From JBKPNZ01 sp046732895 (GTDB taxonomy: Bacteria; Actinomycetota; Thermoleophilia; Solirubrobacterales; 70-9): a stretch of DNA of 55,767 nucleotides. Below are positions 36,426-43,837 of this stretch, one piece after another. The stretch is from positions 1-55,767 of the forward strand of contig JBKPNZ010000011.1 in assembly GCA_046732895.1 (NCBI GenBank), written 5' to 3'. A program made the translations under genes and the position numbers. Position 1 is the first letter of the stretch; each line of letters begins with the position of its first letter. The notes below the pieces were generated by a model. The model worked only from the letters and a program-made list of their open reading frames with translations, searched no databases and was not told the origin of the DNA.

Positions 36426-37511
36426 TCAGGCCGTGGTGGTGCGGTTCGCGCGGATCCGGGAGCTCAGTTTGCGCAGATCCGGCCAGCTCGACGGGTCGCC
36501 GTCGGGTCGGCGAACCATCTCGGGCGCGCCGGGTGGGAGGTCTGCCAAGAGCTCGGCTGCTGCCGGCTGACGGAGCTGCCGGGCGACCGTACGGCGCGCG
36601 GTCTCGATCACCTCGTTTCGTCGCCTCGTGCTCATCAGGTTCGGGCCCATCGCGTCGAGGTCCTCCTCGAGCGGCTGGATCAGGACGACCTTCGTGCCGT
36701 TCGCACGCAGCTTCTTCGCCTCGCTGCCCAGGCGCTGTCCGGAGGCGCGCTTGAAGGCGAGGTTGATGAGATCGCGGGGGTTGAGTGCGCGAAGGGGGTG
36801 GAGGGTGGAGGTGGGGTTCAGGCAGATGACGAGGTCGAGTGCCTCGTCGCTGAGCACGTCGAGGTTCGAGGTGGAGCAGATGCCGCCGTCGACGTAGGCG
36901 CGGCCCTCGATCTCGACGGGGAAGTAGAAGCCCGGGATGGCGCAGGAGGCGGCGACGGCGTCGGCGAGCTCCGCCCAGGGCGATGCTGCGCGCCCGAAGG
37001 CGATGCGCCGGCCGGTGGCGTAGTCGCAGGCCATGATCCACAGGTTCGGATGCGGACCCCAGCCCCCGGGGACCACACGGCGGATCTGGTCGCGCAGGGG
37101 CGCGGTCGAGATCAGCCCGCGAGGGATCCACCCGGTGGCGACCGTGGAGGCCGGGTACCGGGTGGGCCGAAGGAGGGTGCGCAGGGCGAGCGACCAGGAG
37201 CCGGGCCCGATGCGGGGGAAGGCCCGTTCGAGCCGGTAGACCGCGCCACCCGAGCGATCGGCCCGGCTGGCCGGCTCGCCGCGGGCATCGACGACCCCCT
37301 CGAAGACCTCGCCGCGCGAGTGAGCGACCATGAACCAGGGCGGGACGCCGGACGCGCACAGTGCGCAGATCATGGAGCCGGCGGACGTCCCGACGACGTA
37401 CTCGGCCTCGGCGGGATCCCAGCCCGTCTCCTCCGCCAGGGCGTCGAGCCCGCCGGTGAGCCAGGCGCCGCCGAGCACGCCCCCGGCGCCGAGGACGAGG
37501 CCGACCCTCAC
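36426..37511 (-). CDS. Patatin-like phospholipase
   Basis: This 361-residue patatin-family acyl hydrolase has the oxyanion motif GLVLGAGGVLGGAW, the nucleophile elbow VVGTSAGSM (G-x-S-x-G) and the catalytic Asp in YVDGGICSTSNLD. The Ser-Asp dyad is complete. Such enzymes deacylate phospholipids or other lipids. The GTG start at 37511 overlaps the end of the small acidic gene (GTGA), so the two are coupled. No signal peptide is present. Confidence 0.88.
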   Translation of the reverse strand: MRVGLVLGAGGVLGGAWLTGGLDALAEETGWDPAEAEYVVGTSAGSMICALCASGVPPWFMVAHSRGEVFEGVVDARGEPASRADRSGGAVYRLERAFPRIGPGSWSLALRTLLRPTRYPASTVATGWIPRGLISTAPLRDQIRRVVPGGWGPHPNLWIMACDYATGRRIAFGRAASPWAELADAVAASCAIPGFYFPVEIEGRAYVDGGICSTSNLDVLSDEALDLVICLNPTSTLHPLRALNPRDLINLAFKRASGQRLGSEAKKLRANGTKVVLIQPLEEDLDAMGPNLMSTRRRNEVIETARRTVARQLRQPAAAELLADLPPGAPEMVRRPDGDPSSWPDLRKLSSRIRANRTTTA

Positions 37512-37819
37512 CCGCCGCCTTCGTGCTCCGGCGCGTCAGACGTCTCGTCGGCGTCTTCGGGTGTGCCGGCGGCCGGCTCGGCCCCCCCGCTCGGGGGCTC
37601 GGGCTCGGAGCCGGAGCGCTCGACGCGGGGCTCGTCGGGATGCGGCTCGCCGACGTCGCTGAGCTCGCCCTCCGGAGGTCCCTCCCCGGCGACGGCGTCA
37701 GCGGGAGAGGCGGCACGCGGCTCGTCGGGATGCGGCTCTGAGGGGTGGGTCTTCTCGTCGAGCTCCGGCTCGTCGTCGGAGTCGCCGTTCGGCGAGATCG
37801 GATTTGGCGTGGGATTCAT
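37508..37819 (-). CDS. Small acidic, Pro/Glu-rich disordered protein
   Basis: From the ATG at 37819 the gene encodes 103 residues rich in Pro, Glu, Asp, Ser and Gly, with no hydrophobic core. The motif HPDEPRxE occurs twice (PHPDEPRAA, PHPDEPRVE). It is probably intrinsically disordered. The frame is open to 37879, but the 5' end of a decayed second copy at 40476 begins at the same Met (MNPTPNP), which supports this start. It precedes the patatin gene with a 4-nt overlap. The function is unknown; it may be a linker or adaptor. Confidence 0.6.
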   Translation of the reverse strand: MNPTPNPISPNGDSDDEPELDEKTHPSEPHPDEPRAASPADAVAGEGPPEGELSDVGEPHPDEPRVERSGSEPEPPSGGAEPAAGTPEDADETSDAPEHEGGG

Positions 37820-37945
37820 GGGACAAGACGCTCCTGGTCCTGAGGGCCATTCTCGCCTACCCGGCCCAAACGCCGTCACACCCTAGGCACACCCTCGCCA
37901 CAAACCCGACTTAAACCCCCCACCACCCGCGCGCCCCGTCCCGCC

Positions 37946-37988
37946 GAGTGGCGTGAAGGTCGGCCATACGCCGACTTTCTCGCCACTC
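37946..37988. repeat. 43-nt hairpin upstream of tRNA-Leu fragment (left copy)
   Basis: The sequence GAGTGGCGTGAAGGTCGGC pairs with GCCGACTTTCTCGCCACTC across a 5-nt CATAC loop, with two mismatches. It is retained in both copies of the duplication while the surrounding bases have drifted. It could be a terminator, an operator or a small RNA element. There is no U-run. Confidence 0.6.
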
Positions 37989-38029
37989 GATGCTCTCCCG
38001 CGGCAGCCACTAAAGTCTTGACCCGTCGA

Positions 38030-38058
38030 GCGGCTGTGGCGGAATTGGTAGACGCGCG
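38030..38058 (+). pseudogene. tRNA-Leu 5' fragment
   Basis: The 29 nt match the acceptor 5' strand (GCGGCTG), the D-arm start and GGTAGACGCGCG of the intact tRNA-Leu at 40692. The sequence then diverges before the anticodon stem, so no functional tRNA can form. Confidence 0.85.
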
Positions 38059-38118
38059 AGCCCGCCGCCGCGAAGCCGGCACCGGCGCGCTCCTCCTGAG
38101 CCCAGCGGGCAGCCGAGC

Positions 38119-40350
38119 TCAGGGGATGTTCGGCGTCTGCTCGCAGCGCAGGGCCGCGTCGTTTCCGGCGCCGCCGTCGCACCGGTCCTTCTTCGGGCCG
38201 CCGTCCAGGGTGTCTCCGCCGGCCTCGCCGAAGAGGCGGTCGGGCCCGCCGCCGGTGTCGCCGGTGCCGTTCTGGTGGTCGCCGAAGATCTGATCGGCGT
38301 CGCCGGCGCCCTTGACGACGTCCGCCGCACCCCCGCTGGCCGTGCCTGCGCCCGGCGCGAACCCGTCGCCGAAGATCGAGTCGGCGCCGTCCCCTGCGAG
38401 GACGAGGTCGGGCCCCGCTCGCTTGGAGTCGCCGGAGGAGGCGAGGCTGTCGCCGACGATCGTCCCGCCGCCGTTGCCTGAGTGCAGGACGTCGCGGCCG
38501 CCTCCACGGGCGTTGGTGCCCCCGCCGCCCGTGTAGCTGTCCCCAACGATGATCCCGGAGGCGTGCCCGGCGAGGTGATCGTCGCCGCCGCCCTTGACCG
38601 GCCCGGTGCTGGAGAAGCTGTCGCCGACGGCCGTGCTGGTGGTGGAGCCGGCGCTGATCGTGTCGTCCCCTCCACCCGTCGCCTTCTCTCCGCCGCCGGT
38701 GGCGTAGCTGTCCCCGACGACGGTGCCGGCCTTCGTGCGGATGCGGTCCTTGCCGCCGCCGCTTGCGCTGCCGCTGGCGCCGAAGCTGTCGCCGACGGTC
38801 GTGCCGCTGCCGCCGCTGATCCGGTCGGATCCGCCACCCTCCGCACTCTCCCCGCCCCCGGTCGCGAAGCTGTCGCCGACGACGGTGCCCGCCGACTTGG
38901 TGGTCGCGATCCTGTCGCGCGCGCCTCCCGTCGCCGAGCCGCCGGCGCCGAAGCTGTCGCCGACGATGGTGCCGTTGCCGCCCGTGATCCGATCCGGGGC
39001 GCCGCCCCTCGCGACGTCCCCGCCGCCGGTCGAGAAGCTGTCGCCGACGACGGTGCCCGTCGTCTTGCCCGCGGCGAGCTCGTCCGGAGCGCCGCCCACG
39101 GCGCCGCCGCTGGCGCCGAAGCTGTCGCCCACGATGGTGCCGCCGCCATCGCCGAAGTCGAGGCTGTCGCGCCCGCCGCCCCTGGCCGTCCTGCCCACGC
39201 TCGTGGTGAAGCTGTCGCCCACGAGCGTGCCGCCGTCCCGGTTGCGCACCTTGTCGTTGCCGGATCCGATCGCCGAGCCCGCGGTCGAGAAGCTGTCACC
39301 GACCGCGGTCCCACCGCCCTTGCGGGCGAGCACCTTGTCGTTGCCGCCGCCCTCCGCCTTGCCGCCGAGCGCGAAGCTGTCGCCGACGACTGTGCCGGTG
39401 CCTCCGCGGACCAGGTCGTTGCCGCCGCCCTCGGCTCTGCCGCTCGTCGAGAAGCTGTCGCCGACCTCCGTCGAGGCCTTGCCGGAGAGGCGGTCCCTGC
39501 CGCCGCCCTTGGCGAGGCTCCCTCCGCCGGCGAAGCTGTCGCCGGTCATGCTGGAGATGCTGCCGCGGCCGTGGATGTGGTCGTTGCCGCCGCCGCTGGC
39601 CGGGCCGGAGGGGGAGAAGCTGTCGCCCACCACGTTGGCGGCCTTCTTCCCGGTATCGATCGAGTCGTTCGCACCGCCGCGCGCCGCCGCGCCGCCGGCC
39701 GACGAGAAGCTGTCGCCCACGATCGCTCCCTCGCTGCCGTCCCCGCCCCTGATGCGGTCGCGGCCGTGCCCCTTGGCGGACGCCGCCGTCGAGAAGCTGT
39801 CGCCTACGAGCGTGCCCGAACCGCCCCCGCCCACGATCGAGTCGTTCGCGCCGCCGCTCGCCTTCCCCGTCGTCGAGAAGCTGTCGCCCACGAGGACGTC
39901 GGAATCGCCGCCTCCGGAGAGGCGGTCGGCGGCACCGCCGCTCGCCGCGCCCGAGACGACCTCGAGGTCGTCGCCGACCACGGTGTCGCTGCCGCTCCCG
40001 CCCTTGAGCTTGTCGCGCCCGCGCTCACCCGCGAGGCTGTCCCCGTCCCCGGCCCCGCTGACGCGGTCGTTGCCTGCGCCCGCGCAGACGGCGTCGTCGC
40101 CGCCGAGCGCCCTCACCTTGTCGTCGCCGCCGCCGGCCACGATCACGTCGGCACCGGCCGTCCCGGTGATCGTGTTGTCGCCGGGTCCCTTGACGATCGT
40201 GGCGGGGGAGCCCAGGCAGGTCGGTGCGCGTGCGGCCGCTCCCGCAGCGGCGCACAGCGAAACGGCAGCGGTCGTCCCTGCCAGTGCTACCGCGATCATG
40301 CGCGTCGAGAACAGCCAGCGCAGGCTATTCGGTGCGGCCGAGCGAGTCAA
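38119..40350 (-). CDS. Secreted RTX-like protein made of about 18 'VGDS' repeats
   Basis: This 743-residue protein has an N-terminal signal peptide (MIAVALAGTTAAVSLCAAAGAAARA at about 18-42), then a short classical RTX-like stretch (GTAGADVIVAGGGDDKVRALGGDD). About 18 units with the core [VT]GDS[FYL] follow, spaced about 25-32 residues and each containing GGGxDxI-type turns, so the protein should form a long Ca-binding beta-roll-like rod. The C-terminus returns to FGEAGGDTLDGG and ends CDGGAGNDAALRCEQTPNIP. The start used is a TTG (40350); an ATG at 40299 would shorten the signal peptide. It lies between the two tRNA-Leu repeats. A second, shorter relative lies at 52250. Confidence 0.8.
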   Translation of the reverse strand: MTRSAAPNSLRWLFSTRMIAVALAGTTAAVSLCAAAGAAARAPTCLGSPATIVKGPGDNTITGTAGADVIVAGGGDDKVRALGGDDAVCAGAGNDRVSGAGDGDSLAGERGRDKLKGGSGSDTVVGDDLEVVSGAASGGAADRLSGGGDSDVLVGDSFSTTGKASGGANDSIVGGGGSGTLVGDSFSTAASAKGHGRDRIRGGDGSEGAIVGDSFSSAGGAAARGGANDSIDTGKKAANVVGDSFSPSGPASGGGNDHIHGRGSISSMTGDSFAGGGSLAKGGGRDRLSGKASTEVGDSFSTSGRAEGGGNDLVRGGTGTVVGDSFALGGKAEGGGNDKVLARKGGGTAVGDSFSTAGSAIGSGNDKVRNRDGGTLVGDSFTTSVGRTARGGGRDSLDFGDGGGTIVGDSFGASGGAVGGAPDELAAGKTTGTVVGDSFSTGGGDVARGGAPDRITGGNGTIVGDSFGAGGSATGGARDRIATTKSAGTVVGDSFATGGGESAEGGGSDRISGGSGTTVGDSFGASGSASGGGKDRIRTKAGTVVGDSYATGGGEKATGGGDDTISAGSTTSTAVGDSFSSTGPVKGGGDDHLAGHASGIIVGDSYTGGGGTNARGGGRDVLHSGNGGGTIVGDSLASSGDSKRAGPDLVLAGDGADSIFGDGFAPGAGTASGGAADVVKGAGDADQIFGDHQNGTGDTGGGPDRLFGEAGGDTLDGGPKKDRCDGGAGNDAALRCEQTPNIP

Positions 40351-40381
40351 CGCCTCCGGCGAATGCCGTCGCGCGGTCGTT

Positions 40382-40476
40382 CAGGCGGCGGCGCGCCGTG
40401 CCGCCGATGCGGCGTCGAGCTCCGGCTCGTCGTCGGAGTCGCCGTTCGGTGCGATGGATTTGGCGTGGGATTCATG
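40382..40476 (-). pseudogene. Decayed 5' copy of the small acidic gene
   Basis: The sequence starts with the same ATG and MNPTPNP as the gene at 37819. After that a one-base deletion near codon 8 shifts the frame; if restored it would read PNGDSDDEPELD and stop after AARRAAA. The remaining two thirds of the parent gene are missing. Confidence 0.7.
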
Positions 40477-40720
40477 GGACGAGGGCCCCGCCTGATCCTG
40501 GGAGAGTCGTTCTCGCCGGCCCCGCCTCCGACCTCGTCACACGCTCTCCACACTCCCGCTACAAACCCCACTTAAACCCCGCGCCACCCGCGCGCCCCGT
40601 CCCGCCGAGTGGCGTGAAAGTCGGCCATACGCCGACTTTCTCGCCACTCGATGCTCTCCAGCGCGCAGCCACTAAAGTCTTGACCCGTCGAGCGGCTGTG
40701 GCGGAATTGGTAGACGCGCG
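40415..40720 (+). repeat. Direct repeat, right copy (continues into intact tRNA-Leu)
   Basis: This is the counterpart of 37757-38058, offset by about 2.66 kb. This copy keeps the intact tRNA but a truncated, frameshifted acidic gene. The left copy has the intact acidic gene but only a tRNA fragment. The pair is therefore a tandem duplication with later loss on either side. Confidence 0.85.
40607..40649. repeat. 43-nt hairpin upstream of tRNA-Leu (right copy)
   Basis: This is the same inverted repeat as at 37946, with GTGAAAGTCGGC / GCCGACTTTCTCGCC arms and a CATAC loop and one mismatch. It lies 43 nt before the tRNA and may control its expression. TAAAGT at 40673-40678 is a possible -10 box. 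Confidence 0.6.
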
Positions 40721-40775
40721 GCGTTCAGGTCGCCGTGTCCGCAAGGACGTGGGGGTTCGACTCCCTCCAGCCGCA
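40692..40775 (+). tRNA. tRNA-Leu (anticodon CAG)
   Basis: The 84-nt gene has a 7-bp acceptor stem (GCGGCTG/CAGCCGC), a D-arm with GGTAGA, the anticodon CAG at 40726-40728, the long variable arm typical of leucine tRNAs, and the T-loop GTTCGACTC. CCA is not encoded. Confidence 0.95.
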
Positions 40776-40817
40776 CCTTTCTCCATCGAGACGATCTCTC
40801 GCCGAGGGCTGGTCGGC

Positions 40818-41852
40818 TCACCCCCGCCCCGGAGTTGGGTCCAGGAACACCTCGGTGACGTCGGGCACGACGTCCCGCACGCTGTGGTCGATGTCGCTGG
40901 CGATGAGCTCGACCGTTCCGGCGTCCAGGTCGTCGCGCAGGTCCACCCGAGCCGCGACCAGCATCGCCTTGGGCCCAAGCACCATCGTCAGGAGCTCCGC
41001 GACCTCGACGACCTCGTCGTAGCTCTCGATCGCCTCCTCGATCGCCTCGACCTCGTCCGGCCTGGCCGCCGACCCCACCAGCAGATGCTTGGCGTCCCGG
41101 CCCATCCAGAAGGCGACCGAGACGAGCAGGAGCCCGATCAACACCGAGGCCGTCGGATCCCAGAACGTGGCACCGGTGACCTCGTTGAGGCCGATCCCGA
41201 GGCCGGCAAGAACGATGCCCAGCAGGGCGACCGTGTCCTCGAACAGGACCATCTTCACGTTCGGGTCGCGGCTCTCACGCGCGTAGCGCAGCACCGGCGT
41301 CCCGGCATCGCGAGCCTCCGAGCGTGTCTGCCGGAAAGCGCGCACCCACGAGGTCGCTTCGGCGATGAACGTGACCCCGAGGATCGCGTACGCGATCTCG
41401 AACTCCGAGGTCTCGCCCTCGCCCTTGATCAGCTCGTAGGCCCCGAACGCGATCGCGAAGACGGCGCCGGCCAGGAACATTCCCACGGCCGCCATGAACG
41501 TCCACAGAAAGCGCTCCTGTCCATGCCCGAAGGGGCGTTCGGGCGTCGGCTCGCGCCGCGCGAGCGCGATCGACGTCAAAAGAAACGCCTGGTTGGTCGT
41601 GTCCGCCACGGAATGCGCTGCCTCGGCCAGCATTCCGGCCGAGCCGCTCACGAGGCCGCCCAAGAGCTTCGCCACCGCGATCACCGCATTGGCGCCGAGG
41701 GCGACCAGCACGGTCTTGCGACTCTCGCCCGCCTCGCGCGTTCGCTGCAGGCTGCGCGTGCTCACCCGGTCCGCGCGGCGTCCGTTGCCGCTGGCGCCAT
41801 CGTCCTGAGCCCGCCCGCCCGCAGGCGTCGCGGTGCGCTCACTCCCTGTCAC
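40818..41852 (-). CDS. Cation diffusion facilitator (CDF) family metal transporter
   Basis: This 344-residue membrane protein has the CDF metal-site motif AEAAHSVADTTNQAF (H-x3-D), the loop GHGQERFLWTF and the second site YARESRDPNVKMVLFEDTVALLG. Then come two more helices and a C-terminal cytosolic ferredoxin-like domain. It exports divalent cations such as Zn, Fe or Mn in exchange for protons. A disordered 45-residue N-terminal extension is present. The GTG start has a GAGGA sequence upstream. It lies between the two tRNA genes. Confidence 0.9.
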   Translation of the reverse strand: MTGSERTATPAGGRAQDDGASGNGRRADRVSTRSLQRTREAGESRKTVLVALGANAVIAVAKLLGGLVSGSAGMLAEAAHSVADTTNQAFLLTSIALARREPTPERPFGHGQERFLWTFMAAVGMFLAGAVFAIAFGAYELIKGEGETSEFEIAYAILGVTFIAEATSWVRAFRQTRSEARDAGTPVLRYARESRDPNVKMVLFEDTVALLGIVLAGLGIGLNEVTGATFWDPTASVLIGLLLVSVAFWMGRDAKHLLVGSAARPDEVEAIEEAIESYDEVVEVAELLTMVLGPKAMLVAARVDLRDDLDAGTVELIASDIDHSVRDVVPDVTEVFLDPTPGRG

Positions 41853-41965
41853 GGCGTCCTCGTACCCGGCTCGGCAGCGCGAACACCCTGGCCTTCCGAG
41901 GTCCGCGAGGGACAGGCGCTGCGATCCGGAAAGCCCGCGGAGGGCCGCTAGAATCGCCCGCTTAC

Positions 41966-42038
41966 GCCGCTATCGTCTAGGGGACTAGGACGCCGGATTC
42001 TCAGTCCGGAAACCCGGGTTCGAATCCCGGTAGCGGTG
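41966..42038 (+). tRNA. tRNA-Glu (anticodon CTC)
   Basis: The 73-nt cloverleaf has the acceptor GCCGCTA/TAGCGGT, the D-arm TCGTCTAGGGGACTAGGA, the anticodon CTC at 42000-42002, and a T-arm with GTTCGAATC. A Prim-Pol replication gene follows within about 140 nt, so its 3' end is a possible integration site. Confidence 0.95.
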
Positions 42039-42177
42039 CCTCTATTTCAAGCGGATTCTCGCGCAGCTGGCCGCTCGTCGATACCGCGACTGCAACCCGA
42101 TTGCAACCCTGTCGTGCCTAGACCATCGCACCTTTTTGACGAGTTCGAGCGCACCGACCCCGCCCCTCGTCACGGCA

Positions 42178-43695
42178 ATGAGGACGACTTCACCTCGCCA
42201 CGGCTTCCCGGTCTACCCAGCGCGTCCCCGTGCCAAGGCCCCGCTCTTCAGAGGGTGGCAACGGGCGGCGACCACGAAGGTCGATTACCTAGTCGAGAGC
42301 TGGCAGCGACACCCCAGCGCCAACGTCGGCATCGCGTGTCGCGATCTAGTTGTGCTCGACGCCGACTCCCGGGCCGGGGAGCGTGCCGTCGAAGAGCTTG
42401 ACCTCCCGCCGACGAGCACTGTTCACACGCGCCGTGGCAGTCATCGCTACTTCCTGGGCAACGCTCCCACCGTCTCCAATCTCCTGCGGGACGTGGAACT
42501 GCGCGGGAAGGGCTCGGGCGTCCTCGGTCCAGGCTCGGTGCATCCATCGGGCTTCGAGTACCAGTGGGAGATCCCGCCGTGGGAGGTTCCGCCCGCGGTC
42601 ATACCGGCCGAGCTTCAAGAGCTGGTCGACGCGAAGGGCAGGAAACGCGGCGAGCGCGCCATCGGCCCGGTGTTTCCCGGGGGTAGAAGCACCTACCTCC
42701 TGCGGGTCGGAGCCGGATTGCGCGGCAGGCACGGGGTTGGCGATGTCGCAGATGTACTCAACGCAGTCAACGAGGTTCAATGCCAACCGCCCCTTCCGAG
42801 CGCGAAGGTCGAGAGGATCGCGGCCTACGTCTCGGGGTCCGTTGGTCACGCCCCGATGTGGGCGATAGACCCGACCGCGTTCTGTTGCACCGACGACCGC
42901 CTGACGCCTGCGGCCCGCCTCCTCCTCCACGTCATCTGTCGGCACGCCGACGAGGATGGGAAGGCCGCGCTTGGCTACCGGCGCCTCGGCAAGCTGGCCG
43001 GCGTCGGCATCAAGAAGGTCGGCGAGGTCGTCCGGGAGCTGGAGGCGAAGGAACGGGTTGAGGTGAGGTGGGGGAGGAGAAGGAACCAGACCAATAAATA
43101 CAGGGTCCTGTCCTGGTCCTGGCCGGATGAATCTCTATTCACACTCCCTTCCCCACAGGGGGGCTTACTTCTGTTTCCACGGGGAAACACCGGGGCGGCC
43201 CACCTGAGAGCCGACCTTTCTCTCAAGCCCCATCCGACCGGGAAGGGGGGTCGGCATGAGCCTGTGCGCCAGCTTCACGTTCTCCTGCCGAGATCGCCCG
43301 CGCAAGTATCTCGCGTGGCCGAGATAGCCGCTTTCCATGCTTCCGCTTTCACGCGGGAGGAGGCGTCCTCATCGACAGTCGGGCCATGCCCTCGCGTGGG
43401 AACAGCTGCGCCCAGCGAGCAGCCTCCGATGTTGCCGCATGGCTACGCGCGGGCTAGAGTCAGGGCAGTGGGAGCAAAAGGAGGTCGACGGATGCCACTA
43501 ATCGAAGCGCGACTTCTCGAGGGGGTGTTCTCCTCTGACGAGCGCGAGCAGCTCGCCGAAGGCCTGATCAACGCGGTCGTGGGCGTCAAGGGTGAGAGCT
43601 TTCGAAGCGAGACCGAGGTGCTGATCGCGGAGGTACCAGTTGGGAGCTGGTACGAGCGCGGCGCCAAGATCGTGCCTGAGGGCGTCGGCAGGTAG
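42178..43695 (+). CDS. Prim-Pol replication protein of a plasmid/integrative element (frame runs on)
   Basis: Residues 1 to about 140 are a bifunctional DNA primase/polymerase domain: FPVYPARPRAKAP, VLDADSRAGERA (the catalytic D-x-D), HTRRGSHRYF and GSGVLGPGSVHPSGFEYQW. A PriCT-like segment (VLNAVNEVQCQPPLPSAKVERIAAYVSG) and a winged helix (YRRLGKLAGVGIKKVGEVVRELE...TNKYRVLSW) follow, to about residue 325. After that the frame stays open but looks non-coding and passes through a partial palindromic repeat into the tautomerase gene, so the true 3' end is lost or unclear. Such genes start replication of actinobacterial integrative elements. The ATG at 42136 is an alternative start. No integrase or transfer gene is nearby. 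Confidence 0.72.
   Translation: MRTTSPRHGFPVYPARPRAKAPLFRGWQRAATTKVDYLVESWQRHPSANVGIACRDLVVLDADSRAGERAVEELDLPPTSTVHTRRGSHRYFLGNAPTVSNLLRDVELRGKGSGVLGPGSVHPSGFEYQWEIPPWEVPPAVIPAELQELVDAKGRKRGERAIGPVFPGGRSTYLLRVGAGLRGRHGVGDVADVLNAVNEVQCQPPLPSAKVERIAAYVSGSVGHAPMWAIDPTAFCCTDDRLTPAARLLLHVICRHADEDGKAALGYRRLGKLAGVGIKKVGEVVRELEAKERVEVRWGRRRNQTNKYRVLSWSWPDESLFTLPSPQGGLLLFPRGNTGAAHLRADLSLKPHPTGKGGRHEPVRQLHVLLPRSPAQVSRVAEIAAFHASAFTREEASSSTVGPCPRVGTAAPSEQPPMLPHGYARARVRAVGAKGGRRMPLIEARLLEGVFSSDEREQLAEGLINAVVGVKGESFRSETEVLIAEVPVGSWYERGAKIVPEGVGR
43492..43695 (+). CDS. 4-oxalocrotonate tautomerase-like protein
   Basis: This 67-residue protein has the catalytic N-terminal Pro directly after Met (MPLIEARLLEGVFS) and the 4-OT pattern EREQLAEGLINAVVGV. 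A strong ribosome binding site (AAAAGGAGG, 6-nt spacing) marks the start, although the Prim-Pol frame runs through it. Such tautomerases act on keto-enol intermediates of aromatic catabolism or dehalogenation. There is no pathway gene next to it, so the substrate is unknown. Confidence 0.75.
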   Translation: MPLIEARLLEGVFSSDEREQLAEGLINAVVGVKGESFRSETEVLIAEVPVGSWYERGAKIVPEGVGR

Positions 43696-43837
43696 CTGCT
43701 CGCTGTCGTCTCCGCGACGCACTTGCCGACGGGGGCGCGCCGCGGTCGCTCCCGGAATGCGCGACGGACAGCAGTGGAAATGGCGGAAGCGATCACGATT
43801 GCGGTAGGGGGGTGGATGAATGTAGGGTCGCCTGAGC

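Larger units (their letters stand above)
37757..38058 (+). repeat. Direct repeat, left copy (start of acidic gene, hairpin, 5' part of tRNA-Leu)
   Basis: About 302 nt are a clear but imperfect duplicate of 40415-40720. The copy covers the 5' end of the small acidic gene, an intergenic part, a 43-nt hairpin, and the first 29 nt of tRNA-Leu. Identity is highest over the last 130 nt, where only a few bases differ. The duplication stops abruptly at GACGCGCG in the D-arm. The two copies flank the VGDS-repeat gene. Confidence 0.85.

Noticed and set aside
36345..37886. Plus-strand 513-codon frame across the patatin gene
   Set aside because: It is antisense to a patatin with an intact Ser-Asp dyad. 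It is a shadow frame.
38600..39900. Regularly recurring DNA words (AAGCTGTCGCC) that look like a CRISPR or satellite array
   Set aside because: The spacing varies, the words are in one frame and encode GDSF. They are coding repeats, and no cas genes are near.
38482..40575. Plus-strand frames of 697 and 590 codons across the VGDS-repeat gene
   Set aside because: They are mirror translations of the repeats. The minus strand has the signal peptide and RTX-like caps.
43173..43188. Perfect palindrome GTTTCC-ACGG-GGAAAC in the tail of the Prim-Pol frame, considered as a replication-origin iteron
   Set aside because: There is only one copy, so no iteron array can be claimed.
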